A stretch of DNA of 64,000 nucleotides from contig JAPYMA010000378.1 of the NCBI GenBank assembly GCA_035041965.1, positions 124,001 through 188,000 of the forward strand, read 5' to 3'. This document shows positions 36,201-56,009 of the stretch, piece by piece. Numbering within the stretch: the stretch's first letter is position 1; every line of letters begins with the position of its first letter. The position numbers were made by a program, and so were the translations under genes. The notes below the pieces were generated by a model that was not told where the DNA came from, ran no database searches, and saw only the letters and a list, made by a program, of their open reading frames with translations. The stretch comes from Anisakis pegreffii. Taxonomy: Eukaryota > Nematoda > Chromadorea > Rhabditida > Anisakidae.

Positions 36201-36691
36201 AGGAATGTTCCTCAGAAACGAGCACTGCCACAACATCACAGCTAACGCCTTCTAGCGGACATCGTTCGATCATTCGAGCACACTATGAAGAAGAATGTGT
36301 TGTGTGTATGAGCAATTCAGTATGTTCTATTATTAATTTTATTATTATTATTTCATTATTCCAATTTATCCATTTCCATAATCATATTCATCATGTAACC
36401 TCGCTGTTGCAAAACTATCAATTCAGTCTAATCCAAACTATCATTTCATTTATACTTCAATTGCATAGGTGATCAAAGAAGCGATCGATCGCCATTTTGC
36501 AAAAGCGAATTCACAGTAGCAATACTGTTTTAAAGAAAAAAACAGTAAATTTTGATGGATTTCAGGTCAAACTGTTGATATCGCCATGTGGTCATGTGTG
36601 CTTATGTGAGGAGTGCGCCACATCTTTAGACGACTGTCCCATGTGCAGAACGCGTATTACGAATCGTATTCTTCTTTCTGGCACCAACTGA
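30212..36691 (+). CDS. LRSAM1: LRSAM1-type E3 ubiquitin ligase (LRR, coiled coil, SAM remnant, RING)
   Basis: LRSAM1 (TAL) ubiquitinates TSG101 and marks intracellular bacteria. The 19 exons are 30212-30271, 30603-30701, 30908-31029, 31368-31492, 31622-31786, 32010-32305, 32519-32630, 32706-32796, 32881-32939, 33339-33438, 33659-33761, 34591-34734, 35106-35201, 35400-35591, 35671-35709, 35768-35812, 35895-36006, 36165-36319 and 36566-36691. The sum is 2241 bp, exactly 746 aa plus stop (human 723). Leucine-rich repeats: LDLSFNQLTDLPDDIDSL, NHLQTLPGTIGNLIKL, LDISSNAIRKIPYEI. A long coiled coil follows (QSQIDLIERALLDISLIEM aligns with human). Only the last SAM helix is clear (SKILQNLRDEIIE). The C3HC4 RING is at about 698-735 (ECVVC, SPCGHVCLCEEC, CPMC). 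No PTAP/PSAP TSG101-binding motif was found. Exons 15-17 are the least certain. Donors include two GTTCGT. Confidence 0.88.
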
Positions 36692-38138
36692 TATAATTCA
36701 TTATTTGCCTTGTCAACACTCATTTAGCTTATTGCGAGCAAAGTTGCGATTGTGATCATTGATGACTTTGGGAATATGCTCAGGCAAAATTCAGCCTACT
36801 TCTGATTTTATTTATTTAGTCAGCAATTACAACTCATTACGAGTTTACGCCGCATCAATAGTATCACAATCTTCCTTACATTCGCAAATTTACGATCAAT
36901 AGTTCTGTTCACACAACCATCATCGTACTTATTGTAATATATCATTCTGAAATTAAGCGCTTAGTCGTTTCTTCCGTCGACTTGTATTCGAATATACGAT
37001 AACGTTTAAATCAACTTCGTACAGCACGATGAATGCTGCGCGATGCAGTTATCATGACCAATAAGCAGTGTTGTAGTCACTAGTTATTTGTTCATGTTCT
37101 GATTGTTGTTCACCGATGAAATGTATCGAATTGTAAATTAATCCGATTCGTAACCGATGAATGTAACATTGTAAATATATTGTGAATTTCAAACTTTCAT
37201 CATTGCATTTTCAGTTAGCATCTCAAGCTTCTTGTCAGCATTTACAATTCCAATGTATTTTTTGTTTGTCTTTTCTCAAATAGATCTAGTGATATGGAGA
37301 GTTACGAAACAGTTTTTGTGCGTTTTCAGGGGCGCCCGTTGAATATTCTGAAGGTGACTGAAAGAGAGTAAGAGAAACTGACGAGTGAGAAGTTCTGATT
37401 TGTAGAACTGTGACGATTCAAGTTGAATCTGTAACATTGATTGCTCAAAATATGTTTATGGGCGTATTGTAGTTTCACGTTGTTACGTTGTATTTTCCTC
37501 AGTTCGATTCATAATTGTAAGTGTCACTTTTGCTGGTATGTTGTGCTTGTTTTTGGTTATTTTGCCATTGAAAGATGGGAACGCATTTCTTGTGGTATGG
37601 GTTGAATAGTGTCCTACGAAAGCGAAGTGTCAGTTTTATGTCGTTGATTAGAATAAATCTTTATCCTAGCTACCGTTCAGTTACTGCGTTTTGTTCAGTA
37701 CGATATCTGCCTACCAATCGTTTGCGTATATCATTTTGAATTGCAACTGGTTTTCTTCCACAATATCAATTGCACTAGTTGTCATGTTCGTTATCGAGCG
37801 ATTTATCAATGGTAACAATTTTTTATTTTTTTACAAGACATCATTTGAGTTGATTGTCGTGAATCGTGCTATTCACGATAGGAATGATGTCATTTATAAT
37901 CGTTCTTATGAATACGCTTCTCCTCGTACTATCCGGATGTTACTTCCGATTCGGTTGTTGATTGCTTTCTATTTTGTGGGTGTAAAAAAAAAAATCTTAC
38001 CTAGTGAATAGTGGGCTTACACAACTTACCACTAGGTACGACGCATTCGGCGACTCATCCGAACGAAAACCGCACTATTCACTACATTGATGTTCAGTTC
38101 GTGTTCTGCAGTTATTTCACATTCGTAGGACGTACCGA
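36692..38138. other. LRSAM1 3' region and MTFP1 upstream region
   Basis: No gene is seen. It probably holds the LRSAM1 3' untranslated region and the MTFP1 promoter. The 107-codon plus-strand frame at 37691-38011 is hydrophobic and lacks splice or domain support. Confidence 0.5.
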
Positions 38139-39370
38139 ATGCCTGATAAAGAAGATAGCGGCGTTGATCTGGACGAAGAGATTCAGAAGAGTTTGAGACA
38201 TATTGATATCTATCGTGACACTCCGATCAGATTACTCGGTTTGTTTGGTTTGATTTCTCGAATTTTGGTTCGTGTTGTTCAATCCTTTTCAAATCACTCG
38301 AGAATATGACTTAGAATATCAGTTTGAATGGAACCATACGTTAATGATTGTTCAGTTTTTCAGTATCAGTACTCTTGCTTTCGAATCAGTATTACTGTAA
38401 GTAAGAATGCGACAATATAATAATAATAACAATAATAATGATAATATAATAATATAATGGTAATAATAACAAATAATAATGAATAATATTAATAGTAACA
38501 GTAATGCATAACATTGATTTTACATACTTGTCTTTTTCGGTTTTATTAAAGCGATTTTTTAAGGCTATGCAAATGAAGTCGGCGAATCATTTCGGGCGTT
38601 AATTCCCGTTAATTTTGTTCGTTTATCGTATGTTGTGTCGTTTGGATATGTTTGCGCAGATACTGCTGATAAAAGCCGAAAATCTCTGCGGGTATGTCCG
38701 CCGATTGATTTTTCATTCAATTTTCCATTCGAAAAGTTCAATTTGCGATGATTTTCTCTGTCCACCAACGAGGAATACAGGCAGTGAATATTAGATGTTA
38801 CGAACGAAATCAGAAGCAGATTGAATCTGACTTGAAAGGTTGAACTAATTAGTTGAAAACTGAAGATATAAGAATGATGATTGTAAAATAATCTGCTTGA
38901 TCAATGGATTACAGTTGAAATATGCGAGCGAAGAAGAGCGTTGCAAGGCAGTTGGGTTAACCGCGATTGATACACTTCTATGGCAAAGTTTTGCCTCAGT
39001 TATCGTTCCCGGCTTTACGATTAATCGTCTTTGTGCGCTCACCGCCAAACTTCTCAGCGTGTAATTGGTCATTCTCAATTTTTCGAATGTTTTATTATTT
39101 TATCTTGAGCTCAATCCTCAAATGTCTGATCACATCAAATGAGTATCGTTTCAACACAATTGTCTTCATCAAAAACCTAATGAGCACCATTAATTACGTT
39201 CCAGAACAACTTCATTACCGTTGCCGATACGTAAATGGACGACGACAGCAATCGGTCTTTGTTCAATACCGTTCATCGTGAAACCGATCGATACAGCCGT
39301 CGAAGTTGCAATGGATTCATCCATCCGAAAATATTATCCTAAGATTGCAATCGACGAGAAACAAGTCTAG
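38139..39370 (+). CDS. MTFP1: Mitochondrial fission process protein 1 (MTP18 family)
   Basis: Inner-membrane protein that promotes mitochondrial division (MTFP1/MTP18; C. elegans mtp-18). Exons 38139-38238, 38564-38691, 38915-39060 and 39205-39370 sum to 540 bp, or 179 aa plus TAG (human 166); all phases agree. It aligns along its length with the human protein: IYRDTPIRLLG, YANEVGESFRALIP, DTLLWQSFASVIVPGFTI, PIRKWTTTAIGLCSIPFIVK, PIDTAVEVAMDSSIRKYYP. The spacing between the DKSRKSL and DTLLWQ blocks equals that in human. Three to four hydrophobic segments are present. An acidic N-terminal extension of about 22 residues is not in human. Intron 1 holds an AT-rich simple repeat. Confidence 0.95.
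38413..38500. repeat. AT-rich (AAT)n-like low-complexity tract
   Basis: Imperfect AAT/ATAAT repetition inside intron 1 of MTFP1. No function is inferred. Confidence 0.85.
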
Positions 39371-41212
39371 CGTTCGCTTTCTGAAATCTTCATTTCATAA
39401 TATTCTATAGTAGCGTTGGCCTTTTGCAGTGTCATCGTTCTGAAATTTTTTCAGACGTTAGTAGGGAGTTATTTCTATTTATGCACAGATTTGCAAACCT
39501 TAATCGCAAACATCGAAATCGTTCATGTGGTATTCATGAAATTAACAAGTTGTTTCGATTGATTATTCAGTCATTTAAAATTAGTTCCATTTCAGCACTG
39601 ACATCGTTTTTTCGATGTTCACTAAAGTTGTGCATGTCTAACTAGGAATCTATTCTCTTACATGTTCTCGTTTAGAATGGTCTCATTATTTCATGTATTA
39701 GTGACCAACCCAAACACTTCTTATTAAAGGTTTGTTCGTTCTGAGTAACTTCATACTGTCTGCTCAGTGATCGTTGCCTTCTACTTAGTTGCCTTCTATA
39801 GTTTCATTCCACGATTACATTCTGTCGTCATTTCCGTGACGTTTGCATTCAGTGGGCTGGCTCTCTTAATGTGCTCAACGTGATCCTGAAGAATTGATGG
39901 TGTGATCTATGTTGTACAGTGATTCTCAACCCTTTTCAATCGATCGCACACCTCATTTTAGATTACTGCCAAATCGGCCCTTATCCTCATTCCAGTACAG
40001 TAATAGATGATAGCAGTTTCCGCGAAAGAGAAGGAACCATTACCATAATTTTTAAAAATTAATTCTGTTTAACCAAAACCATTGATGAGCGAAACTGTCA
40101 ATGTTGAGGAACACTGATCCGGTGTATATTAAAATCTTCTCTTTTCATACGAATATTTTGCCATTTGTTCATATTGTCTATTGTTCGTTGAATGATATTG
40201 TAGTTATTTCTGAATTCCAAACCCGATAGACCTCATTCGTATAACTCACTATCATGGTTTTTGGCATAAATCTCGTAGGACTATTTCTTCCATGGAACGC
40301 TTCTTGCTCACACTATGTTGCAGAATAAAACAGTTTCATGATGAATTTACTCATCGTACAACCACCCATTCATGTATAACAGACAGCAATTGCACGAACG
40401 GAAATATCCGTGAAACGATGTGTGCTGCAAAAGAACAACGTAAAATAAGAGTTCTCACCACACTGCATAATGAAATTCATCGTATTCTTGTTTAGACTTT
40501 AATTGCCTTTACTGAATTATTAAACAAATGAATTACCTCTATGGACATAAGATGTAAAATGTTAATGCGAAAAATAGCCAAAAACCGTACTACTGGAACG
40601 ATAGAAGAGAACAATAGATGAAGAACGCTGATTGTGAGATCATTCGCTGTAACTGACATGAGAGGTCCATTGTACGTTTCACCATTCCAGCGTATACATC
40701 TTCAAAGTTTCCTCTGTTGGGTGTATCTATGTGATAATAAATAACACGAACTAAACAACTCTTATCACACCATCATAAACTTTATTTTCTTTTAAAAGTT
40801 ACATAACATTACCAAAACATAATTCCTTGCAATGAACGACTGTAATAGTTATCGTCACTTCTCATAAGAAACAAGTTCGATTACCTTAATAATGATCAAA
40901 TTTTTAATCTCATAAGCGTAATGAATGCATTGTCGCAAAACACAAAAATATCTAATTTAAACGGTATTTTCATAAGTTTCGTACGCACCACAATCGTTTA
41001 CATGTACTGAATGCAATAAGAACAATGTTTTCAACTTACACGCATTCATTAATAGGCAAAATACATCATAATTCAATCGTACAATCACATAAATAAAGCT
41101 ACACATTAATTTTATATCGATCAGCATTGAAACCCGACCAATTATCAACAATTCATTAAAACCAATACAAGTGAATTATATTTCATTTGGTCTCGAATTC
41201 AATTCTCTGATC
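39371..41212. other. Intergenic between MTFP1 and the small secreted ORF
   Basis: No supportable gene. It probably includes the MTFP1 3' untranslated region (an ATTAAA occurs near 39723) and, at its right end, the 3' region of the minus-strand gene ending at 41213. Confidence 0.5.
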
Positions 41213-41554
41213 TCAACATTGAGCCATCTGTTTAGTGATTAAAACTTCTTTGCCATTCAAAAATTCATAAAACGAATTTCCGATTTTTCGGCTGGAAAAA
41301 CCGTACCATCGACGAATGATCACGTCATTCAACCCGATGGTAGCCAACTGTTCAATATGTCGATCAAACACTAAAATATGACAGCTACTCTTCGAATACC
41401 CTTCACTAACAGCACCATTTTTGAACACCACATTTGCGTAAAATCACGAAAGACGCTGGGTTGGAGTGGGTTATGGTTCGTACATTTCGGTTGAGTTTGT
41501 GCAGAAACGATAGGAATTACCCAGCATGACAACGACAACAAACAACGAAGACAT
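41213..41554 (-). CDS. Possible small secreted peptide, two exons, unrecognised
   Basis: Exon 41484-41554 (ATG at 41554, donor GTACGA) joins 41405-41213 in phase across a 78 bp intron, giving 87 aa. The N-terminus MSSLFVVVVMLG is strongly signal-like and is followed by an N-glycosylation sequon (NST). The mature part (KSSCHILVFDRHIEQL, VIIRRWYGFSSRKIG, FYEFLNGKEVLITK) looks folded, with three Cys in total. A second in-phase choice (donor GTAATT after MLG) gives a stop soon after, so the model is preferred but not certain. No family is recognised. Confidence 0.4.
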
Positions 41555-42555
41555 CTTATACACTTAAGAGAACGATCGATCAACACAAATCATTCATAAA
41601 ATCAAACCTATTGCTAACAAAAAATAAATTATTGCGATAAGATTGAAAAAAAACATTGAATCAACAAATTCTTCTCGCCGAAAAAAATACCCACAAGATC
41701 ACCACAAATGACAAATTTGATTCACAGTTTCATAAAAAAACACGAATTTGATGATGCAATCCTGCGAGAATCCTACCAAAAGTTTACACAATCGAATATG
41801 CAATTCTAATTTTCAGCTTCACTGAGTATATGCCCATCGACTGCATCATCAACAAGAAAATTATTTGCAATGTTCTTATCGAACTCACCGCATTAAGTAA
41901 CACAACGTCTGTATAATTCTTATATGAGAAGCAGATTCAATGAGGACTGATGAAAGCTGTTCAACGAATGATATTTGAGAAGAAGATTCAAGTTCAAATA
42001 AAAATTCATTTGAACAGATGGAAATACTCTTATGGAAAAGAAACTGTTGAATGTAGGGTTTAGGCATAATGAAACAAGTGAAAAAATCAAGATAAATCGG
42101 CATTCAACATATACTGACAACTATAATCCAATAATAATACAAACTATCAAAAACGACTGAAACGATTTGTGAGTTACTCAAACGATACAGTAGTCTATTA
42201 TGAGTTATAATGAAACGAGAAATGCTTCATTGACGTCAATCACTATCCTGGTGTTAGGCGCTGTTGTAAGTTGATGAATGAATGATGAATAAATTGATGA
42301 CGAAACGATCAGAAAACAAAACTGATTGAATAAAAGATAGCAGCCCTATGAATCGAGCTGACGACATTGCTCGCACGAGATCAATCAATCGTTCAAGATG
42401 GTCTTCTGAAATTCATGACTGCTACTTAGTATGACTGAAATTCATGATTGATTGAGATTTTTCACCTATGAAAGCTCATAACCATAACGTTTGCAGTGAT
42501 TGATATCTACAAATACCATTGATTTTCCAACGATCCAGCCTCACTCAAACTGGCT
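41555..42555. other. Intergenic / 3' region of the GCK-III kinase gene
   Basis: Low-complexity AT-rich sequence. Overlapping hydrophobic minus frames at 41885-42120 are composition-driven. The 3' untranslated region of the kinase should lie in the right part. Confidence 0.5.
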
Positions 42556-49878
<7,323 letters not shown>

Positions 49879-52800
49879 TGTCGTTCTGAAGTTGTAAGCT
49901 CTCCTCTTTTTCGAGTGAATAAAATGATTATTTGAAGAACGAGCAGATGATATGAATTTCGTCAGATTTGCTGTACTTGCATGTTTGTTGAACACTGAAT
50001 GCTAATTCTCTCCAAATAGAACTCACTATAGAGATCGAATTACGGTCCACCTAACCACAATGACCACAGAGAACTCTGTTTTTTTGGGAATTTTACTACA
50101 AGTTCAGATGGAGCATCAGTAGGCATTTGTTCACAATCGATAAGTGTAATAGTTTGCACTATACAGATCAACTGATCGTGAGCTGGGGCGTTATCCAACA
50201 GCGAATTAATGGTAATTATGATCTACGTGTCCAAGAGGCACTTCCATTTCGTTCATTTTTGAAATAATGGAGGATTCAATAATTCATCCAACACAACTAC
50301 TTAGACACCATTTATGCCTATTCATACACGAACATATGCACAGAATGTGTTTCAATATGCAATCATCATCCCAACGATATAATTGAATCAACACGTTGTT
50401 CCGTGAATTTGAGTGACTTATCCAAATTTCAAGATTCATGAACATGCACCACGTTCTCAACAAACATTTATTCACTTACAATTCGAAGTTACAAAAAGTT
50501 CTTCGGAGAATCTCATTGATGCCTATAAATACGAAAGTTTCGAAGAATAACACCTCTCAAAATACTTATTAATTATAGGAAGAGTATATTGTTCTTGAGT
50601 GGAAGCACTCAAATATTCTTCCGATTAATGCCTGCTTGAATGAATGGAATTTTAATGTTCACAGCACACTGATTTCAGACAGATTCTAAGACATGAAAAA
50701 ATGACATCTCTCACAGCAAATTTCGATAACAAGAAAGAGCAGATCACTGCGATCAATAGAACCAGGAACAGATGAAGCAAACTCTGGTTCAATTAGTTCA
50801 TAAACAATAGAATAAGATTTAATGAATTGAGCCTCAGCATACAAAGTAAGTGTTGAAGTGCATTATATCGTATGTCAGCAAATCCAACTGAGTTTACATT
50901 TTGTTAAGCCACACGTCAGAAACAATTTGATCGAATTATTAAAGGTATCAGTGCATCAAATTAATCGAAGCACAACCCGGACATGAAGTATTCCCTAGCG
51001 AAACTCATATTTGCATAAATCGGTTAACGACGAAAACACTCAACTGAACAATAAGTAACTTTGGGGCGAATAAAACGATTCAAATGAAAAACGCTAACCC
51101 TTGTGAACTTCAGCATTACGACAATAAAAAGAGGTCGAAACAATGCTCAGACGAACAACACTGCTGAACAGAAAAATCGATGAATGGATGAATTAGATCA
51201 GAAATAAGTTGGAATGTTTATGAATGCAAACGACTGGAAATGAGAAACGAATAAAGATTTGTTCGTTCTCACGAACCGAAGAAGTGTTCGTTGCTAAAGG
51301 ACGGTGAATGAAGACACCAGGCGATAGATACACTGACTATATCTCTTCACCTTTGCTATAGCACATTGAATACAACATCGACCAACGCACAATATACCTA
51401 CCGATAATAGTTCTTCAATAAAAGCATTACAATGGCAAACGTGAACGACGTTTTCTATTAGTTATTATAGTTGGTAGTTGTAGATGATTATTGCACAAAC
51501 ATCAATGAATGCATATATATATACAGATGTGCGTATACCAGTTCCATGAAATGCATGTATTATCATTGCACGATGCACTACTATTCATCACTCATTCACT
51601 AGTCATCAACCATGATTCTTTTATTTATCACCTCATTCCGATCCATTACTCTTAAAATAACTAATCATTATATCGTGCAACAACATTCATTTATCCCTCT
51701 TTCGATTTTGTTCTTCCATCAAATTATTACTATTACATTCTTTCAGTAATCAACAATTCTCAACTTATGATCCAAATGCGAACGTGCTCACTTATCACAC
51801 CAACGAGAAAGACTGCTTCAAATTTATTCGACTGAATTTTGAATGAACCATGATGAACATTTAGCAAGAACAAACCCCGCTTAGTCATTACTTCACCTGC
51901 TTTTGAAAGCTTCAGCACCAGCTTCAAAATTACCTGGTATCTTTCCAAGCAGGGATAATTTATCGTAAGGACAAAGAAAAGATATCTTGCATAATATCAA
52001 TTCAAAAGAATGCACAATTCATTATTGGAAACGTTTTGGATTGGAGCGCATTTGATGAATGTTTGAGGGAATGGTCGGACGTTTGCTATAATATATTCAT
52101 GAACGAAATAAAATTTATGAAAGTAAAGAGATATTGACGGCACAAATAATATGCGAACGTTTTTTTTAAGGATAGCACCGCTAAGAGATGAACAATTTGA
52201 TGCACAGTACTACAACAACACCACAACCACGTTAATCTCACATTGATGTGTCGTAAAAAGAAGAATGTACCGCAGCAAGAAAGATACGGTACTATTCGAT
52301 GAGTAATGGTCACTGTGAGCTTACGTTATTTCGAATGATGATGCAGAATTACGTTAGGACCAGTTGAACATTCAGATGAATTTTCGAATGTTGAAAAAGA
52401 AATCATTCCACCTTCTCATTGCGATTTTCTCATCATTTTTTTGCACTCTCTTCTATGAATGATATGATCAAATTGAAGTGAGTTCGTAATCATTATCAAA
52501 AAGTTCGTAATCACTATTTGAGCTGATAATGTATAGAATTGAATTTGTATGCACATATAGAGGCTTATGCTTGTTGTCAGTATAACACTGGAATGCATTG
52601 GAGAACTGAGTAAACAAACGCCGTCATTAAGAGGTATTATGCAACCCATAAGGTCTAATAATCACTTTAGCAAACTGTTTTGATTCACATTTTGTACAGT
52701 GAGGTAATTCAAGTAGATCAATACCCATATCGTACATTCAGCATCGAGGAATCAAATACAGATGTAATGCACCAAAGAATGAGAGTCGTTTAGAGTAGTA

Positions 52801-55583
52801 GTTGTCTTTCTAAGACATGCAATCTTTCTGTTTTCTGAAAATTTTTGAATATGAGCATCGTTTTAGATCGAAATTACCGAACGGAACATAAAAGATTTTT
52901 GTGCTTGAACATGATCCCAAACTTCTAGTTCTTGCAACCAAAACCGGGTTGCAACTCCAAAATTTTAGCATTCAACTATCGTTAATATTTGCCTTTTCAA
53001 TGAACATTATATTCACTTCATTAACAATAACATTTCTGGACCTATAGCAATGGAATTTCATTTTAGAGACACCGAGTGAAGTTGAATGGATCGTTTTCTA
53101 GTATCGATCCAAAAACATTTGTTCTTTTTTCCGAATCCCGTCATCTACTCATTTCATCTTTAATCAAATCAGAATGAAAAATCAATCAAACTTTGCATTA
53201 CGAAACCGTATAAAACATCAACATCATTGATAATTTTTCTCAAATTGAATACATATAAACAAATTCTTTTCACGTGAAAAGAAGCTGTTATGATGAAAAT
53301 TTGGTGATGGCAACAGGGAAATGATAACATTTTTTGGAGTGTTTATTAGAGAATGGATATTTTCAGAAGACAGACAAAGGCATGCAAACAGAGAGAAATA
53401 TTCAAAAATTCAACGCAACCCAAAATTCACATTCAGAGAATACCACAAAAACTGAAGAATACTCCTATCAGCCAAATGAACAAATTGTTGGTTTGCTTAT
53501 TCGTTTCAATGACTCTCGTATTCAACACTCGAATCACCGACATCAATAACATAACAAAATGGCTAAGACATTTGGACGAATGGTGAGCTGATCCTAGGGG
53601 ATCATAAGCTCGACTCAATGATGAGCTATCCAAGTTCACTATTGATCTGGACCAAACAATTCAAACAATCAATGAACTGTTTGAACAGATCCTCGAGACT
53701 AGCTTCGATGAAGTTCTTCTTAAGAAATATTCCCTCCGAAAAGTTGCACAAAGGAAACATCTCTATTCCGACAAATATTATTGTCTATTCACATTCAGTG
53801 GAGCACTGCAGTTACTAATTCATCGAATTACATCTGATCAAGTGAATACTGGAAAAAAGTAATAATCAACACCTCAAAATGGACTGACCACTCTACGGAA
53901 CAAATTACAATTGCGCAGCATTCCTCGTAAAAGACGTATGAATTTCAGACCATAATGTAGCATTCAGCGATTTAGATGAACAATGTACCGTCCTCTTTTT
54001 TTTTTCAGCTTGATCAGCAAAATAAATAAAATGTGAAACGACCTATCTTATTCTAGTTCAATAGATACTCACACACAATTTCTCTACACTAATCTCACGT
54101 TTCTCACCCTCATATCTGCAATGCTACTAGTCTTCAAGCGTTAAGCTGTAAAGGGATTTTGAATGTACGATATACAAAGTATGTATCGTTTGAATACTAC
54201 GTTTGTTGGTGTAGCCATATTATCTGTTCATTATTACTGCCTAGCGTTCCACTTGCTACAGTATACTAACGATGGTTGCTAAGACTGTTCCAGTTCTTAG
54301 CCCGTAACACAATTATGTTGCAGAATGCGATCTAGTAAATTAGACAATTGGTTGAGCAAGCTTTCTCTATCTATTTCACATCGTTGTTCGACAATACTGG
54401 TGCATGACCAGTGAAAACCTAGTCTTGATATTCGTAATAATATTAAGGTTAAACTCAGGCCATTAAAAAATCACGTGAAATTCGGAAATCGCAAATGATT
54501 CCCTATATTCCTCTGGCACCCACATTTTTTGAGCACTACGAGAACAAGCTTTCAGTAAGTCATCAATGGATCAAACACACTGACAGGCCAGTTAAAAATA
54601 TCTAACAATAAATACCAATTTCAGAATTCATTTCATTTACAACTCACCGCTACTTGTGTTTGTCGAAAAATGTTTGGAGAAGTGATAACTGAGAATAAGG
54701 TAAAAGACATTACCGATGAAAATACAAATGTCATTTTTATTTGTAATTTAGAGAGTTCTAAAAAAATGATCGTCAAAACATCACTGAATTCAACCGTCAT
54801 AACCATTTAGCATCACATACGATTGCTTCCTTCAAATGAGTGAGGGTAAGATGTGAAAGGTAAGAGAGCACGTATGCCAATGAATATATTAGATAAGAGA
54901 TGAAGTTATAAGGCTTGATTACCTTCGAAGCTTCTTGTGGTAATAACGATAGTGACAGTGTAGGAGTTCGTAAACAAGGAAATCGCATAGTTGATTTCAA
55001 TCAATCAATAATTACGGTCTAATCAGTGAAATTTTCACATAAAACAACCACTAACAAGCAAAGACAATTTTGAATATACAATGATAATAAAATGCAAAAA
55101 ACAGAAACATGCATATGGGTAGCATATGACACGTTTGCATTTACAGTGCATACGGCGGTCACTTACAATTTGCATTTCTTTCATAAACAGTCATCAATTA
55201 AAGGAGAGTTTCTTTAGATCATTTGAACTTTGCTCAAAATCACATTTTCAGCATAGATTATACTGGAACTTTTTTGACAATTTCGAAGAACTGAGAAAAT
55301 GGTAAAGGTTTGGATGTGTAAAGAGATAGAACAATAACGGGAAAAGGTTGATTTTGCGAGAAGACATCGCTGAAGTGAAATCAAGTGGGGCACCTTTTCA
55401 AATTAGCAGTAAGCAGACTAATCGACACGTAACGCTGACTGGTCTGCTCAACAAATGATATACGGAATTTCATTGAGATTACTTGAATAATAACAAGCCA
55501 TATATTAGTACTACTCAGCTGCACACAGACTAAGCGAATCTGTCTACAAAGCCATCAAAAAACCGATAGCATTATTGAAATAC
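49879..55583. other. Long region with scattered exon-like pieces, no complete gene
   Basis: Upstream of the kinase start. Possible minus-strand pieces, all weak: 55278-55304 (FFEIVKKVP between a CTCAG acceptor and GTATAA), and 51950-52005 (CPYDKLSLLGKIPG, followed by AGAEAFKS after another acceptor). These could be downstream exons of the gene beginning at 56009, but the chain cannot be completed. The rest shows nothing. Confidence 0.3.
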
Positions 55584-56009
55584 CTGTAGAATGTTTCTTC
55601 TTATCCTTTCTCTAGTGACACTGCCATTACCCGTGAACTTTCTTGAAGCTGATAAATTCGGTATTTCTTCGTAGTCTTCATCGTTATCCACAGTTTGATC
55701 TGATTTGTTTTCAAATAACCTTTCAGCATAAAACGCTGTCATAGCAGCACCATAATTGGACGGTTGCAAGGCTGACTGCGCAAGGAAATTTCGACGTGTT
55801 GGCAGCCTTGTTTGTGATTCTTCTTCAGTTGCGTTCACTAGATCTGTTGCTTCATCGTTAGTGTCATTACCGTTGTCAACGCTATCACTTTCTTTCTTCG
55901 ATGATAAATTCTGACGTTGATTGAACCGTTCACCAGTGGCTTGGCCGAGTGAATAGTCAGGTTGTGGTAATGGTGGTGGTTGGTATGAATCAAACGATGG
56001 CGACGACAT
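55584..56009 (-). CDS. First exon of an unrecognised gene (142 codons)
   Basis: The ATG at 56009 is followed by 142 codons and a GTATTT donor in phase 0. The peptide begins with a proline-rich stretch (SYQPPPLPQPDYSL), continues with an acidic low-complexity part rich in Asn, Asp and Glu, then TRRNFLAQSALQPSNYGAAM, DNDEDYEEIPNLSASRKF and TRERIRRNILQ. It has no membrane segment and no known domain, and resembles a disordered cytoplasmic N-terminus. Codon quality and the single long frame in AT-rich DNA make coding likely. The downstream exons were not found with confidence. Confidence 0.5.

Noticed and set aside
37691..38011. Hydrophobic 106-codon plus ORF before MTFP1
   Set aside because: Not in frame with the MTFP1 ATG, no splice link and biased composition. 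MTFP1 already has a natural start.
38779..38836. Possible extra MTFP1 exon between exons 2 and 3
   Set aside because: Its 3' phase does not match exon 3, and without it the protein has exactly the human spacing in this region.
41885..42120. Overlapping hydrophobic minus ORFs downstream of the kinase
   Set aside because: Two frames are open over the same AT-rich DNA, which indicates composition and not coding. They lie in the probable kinase 3' region.
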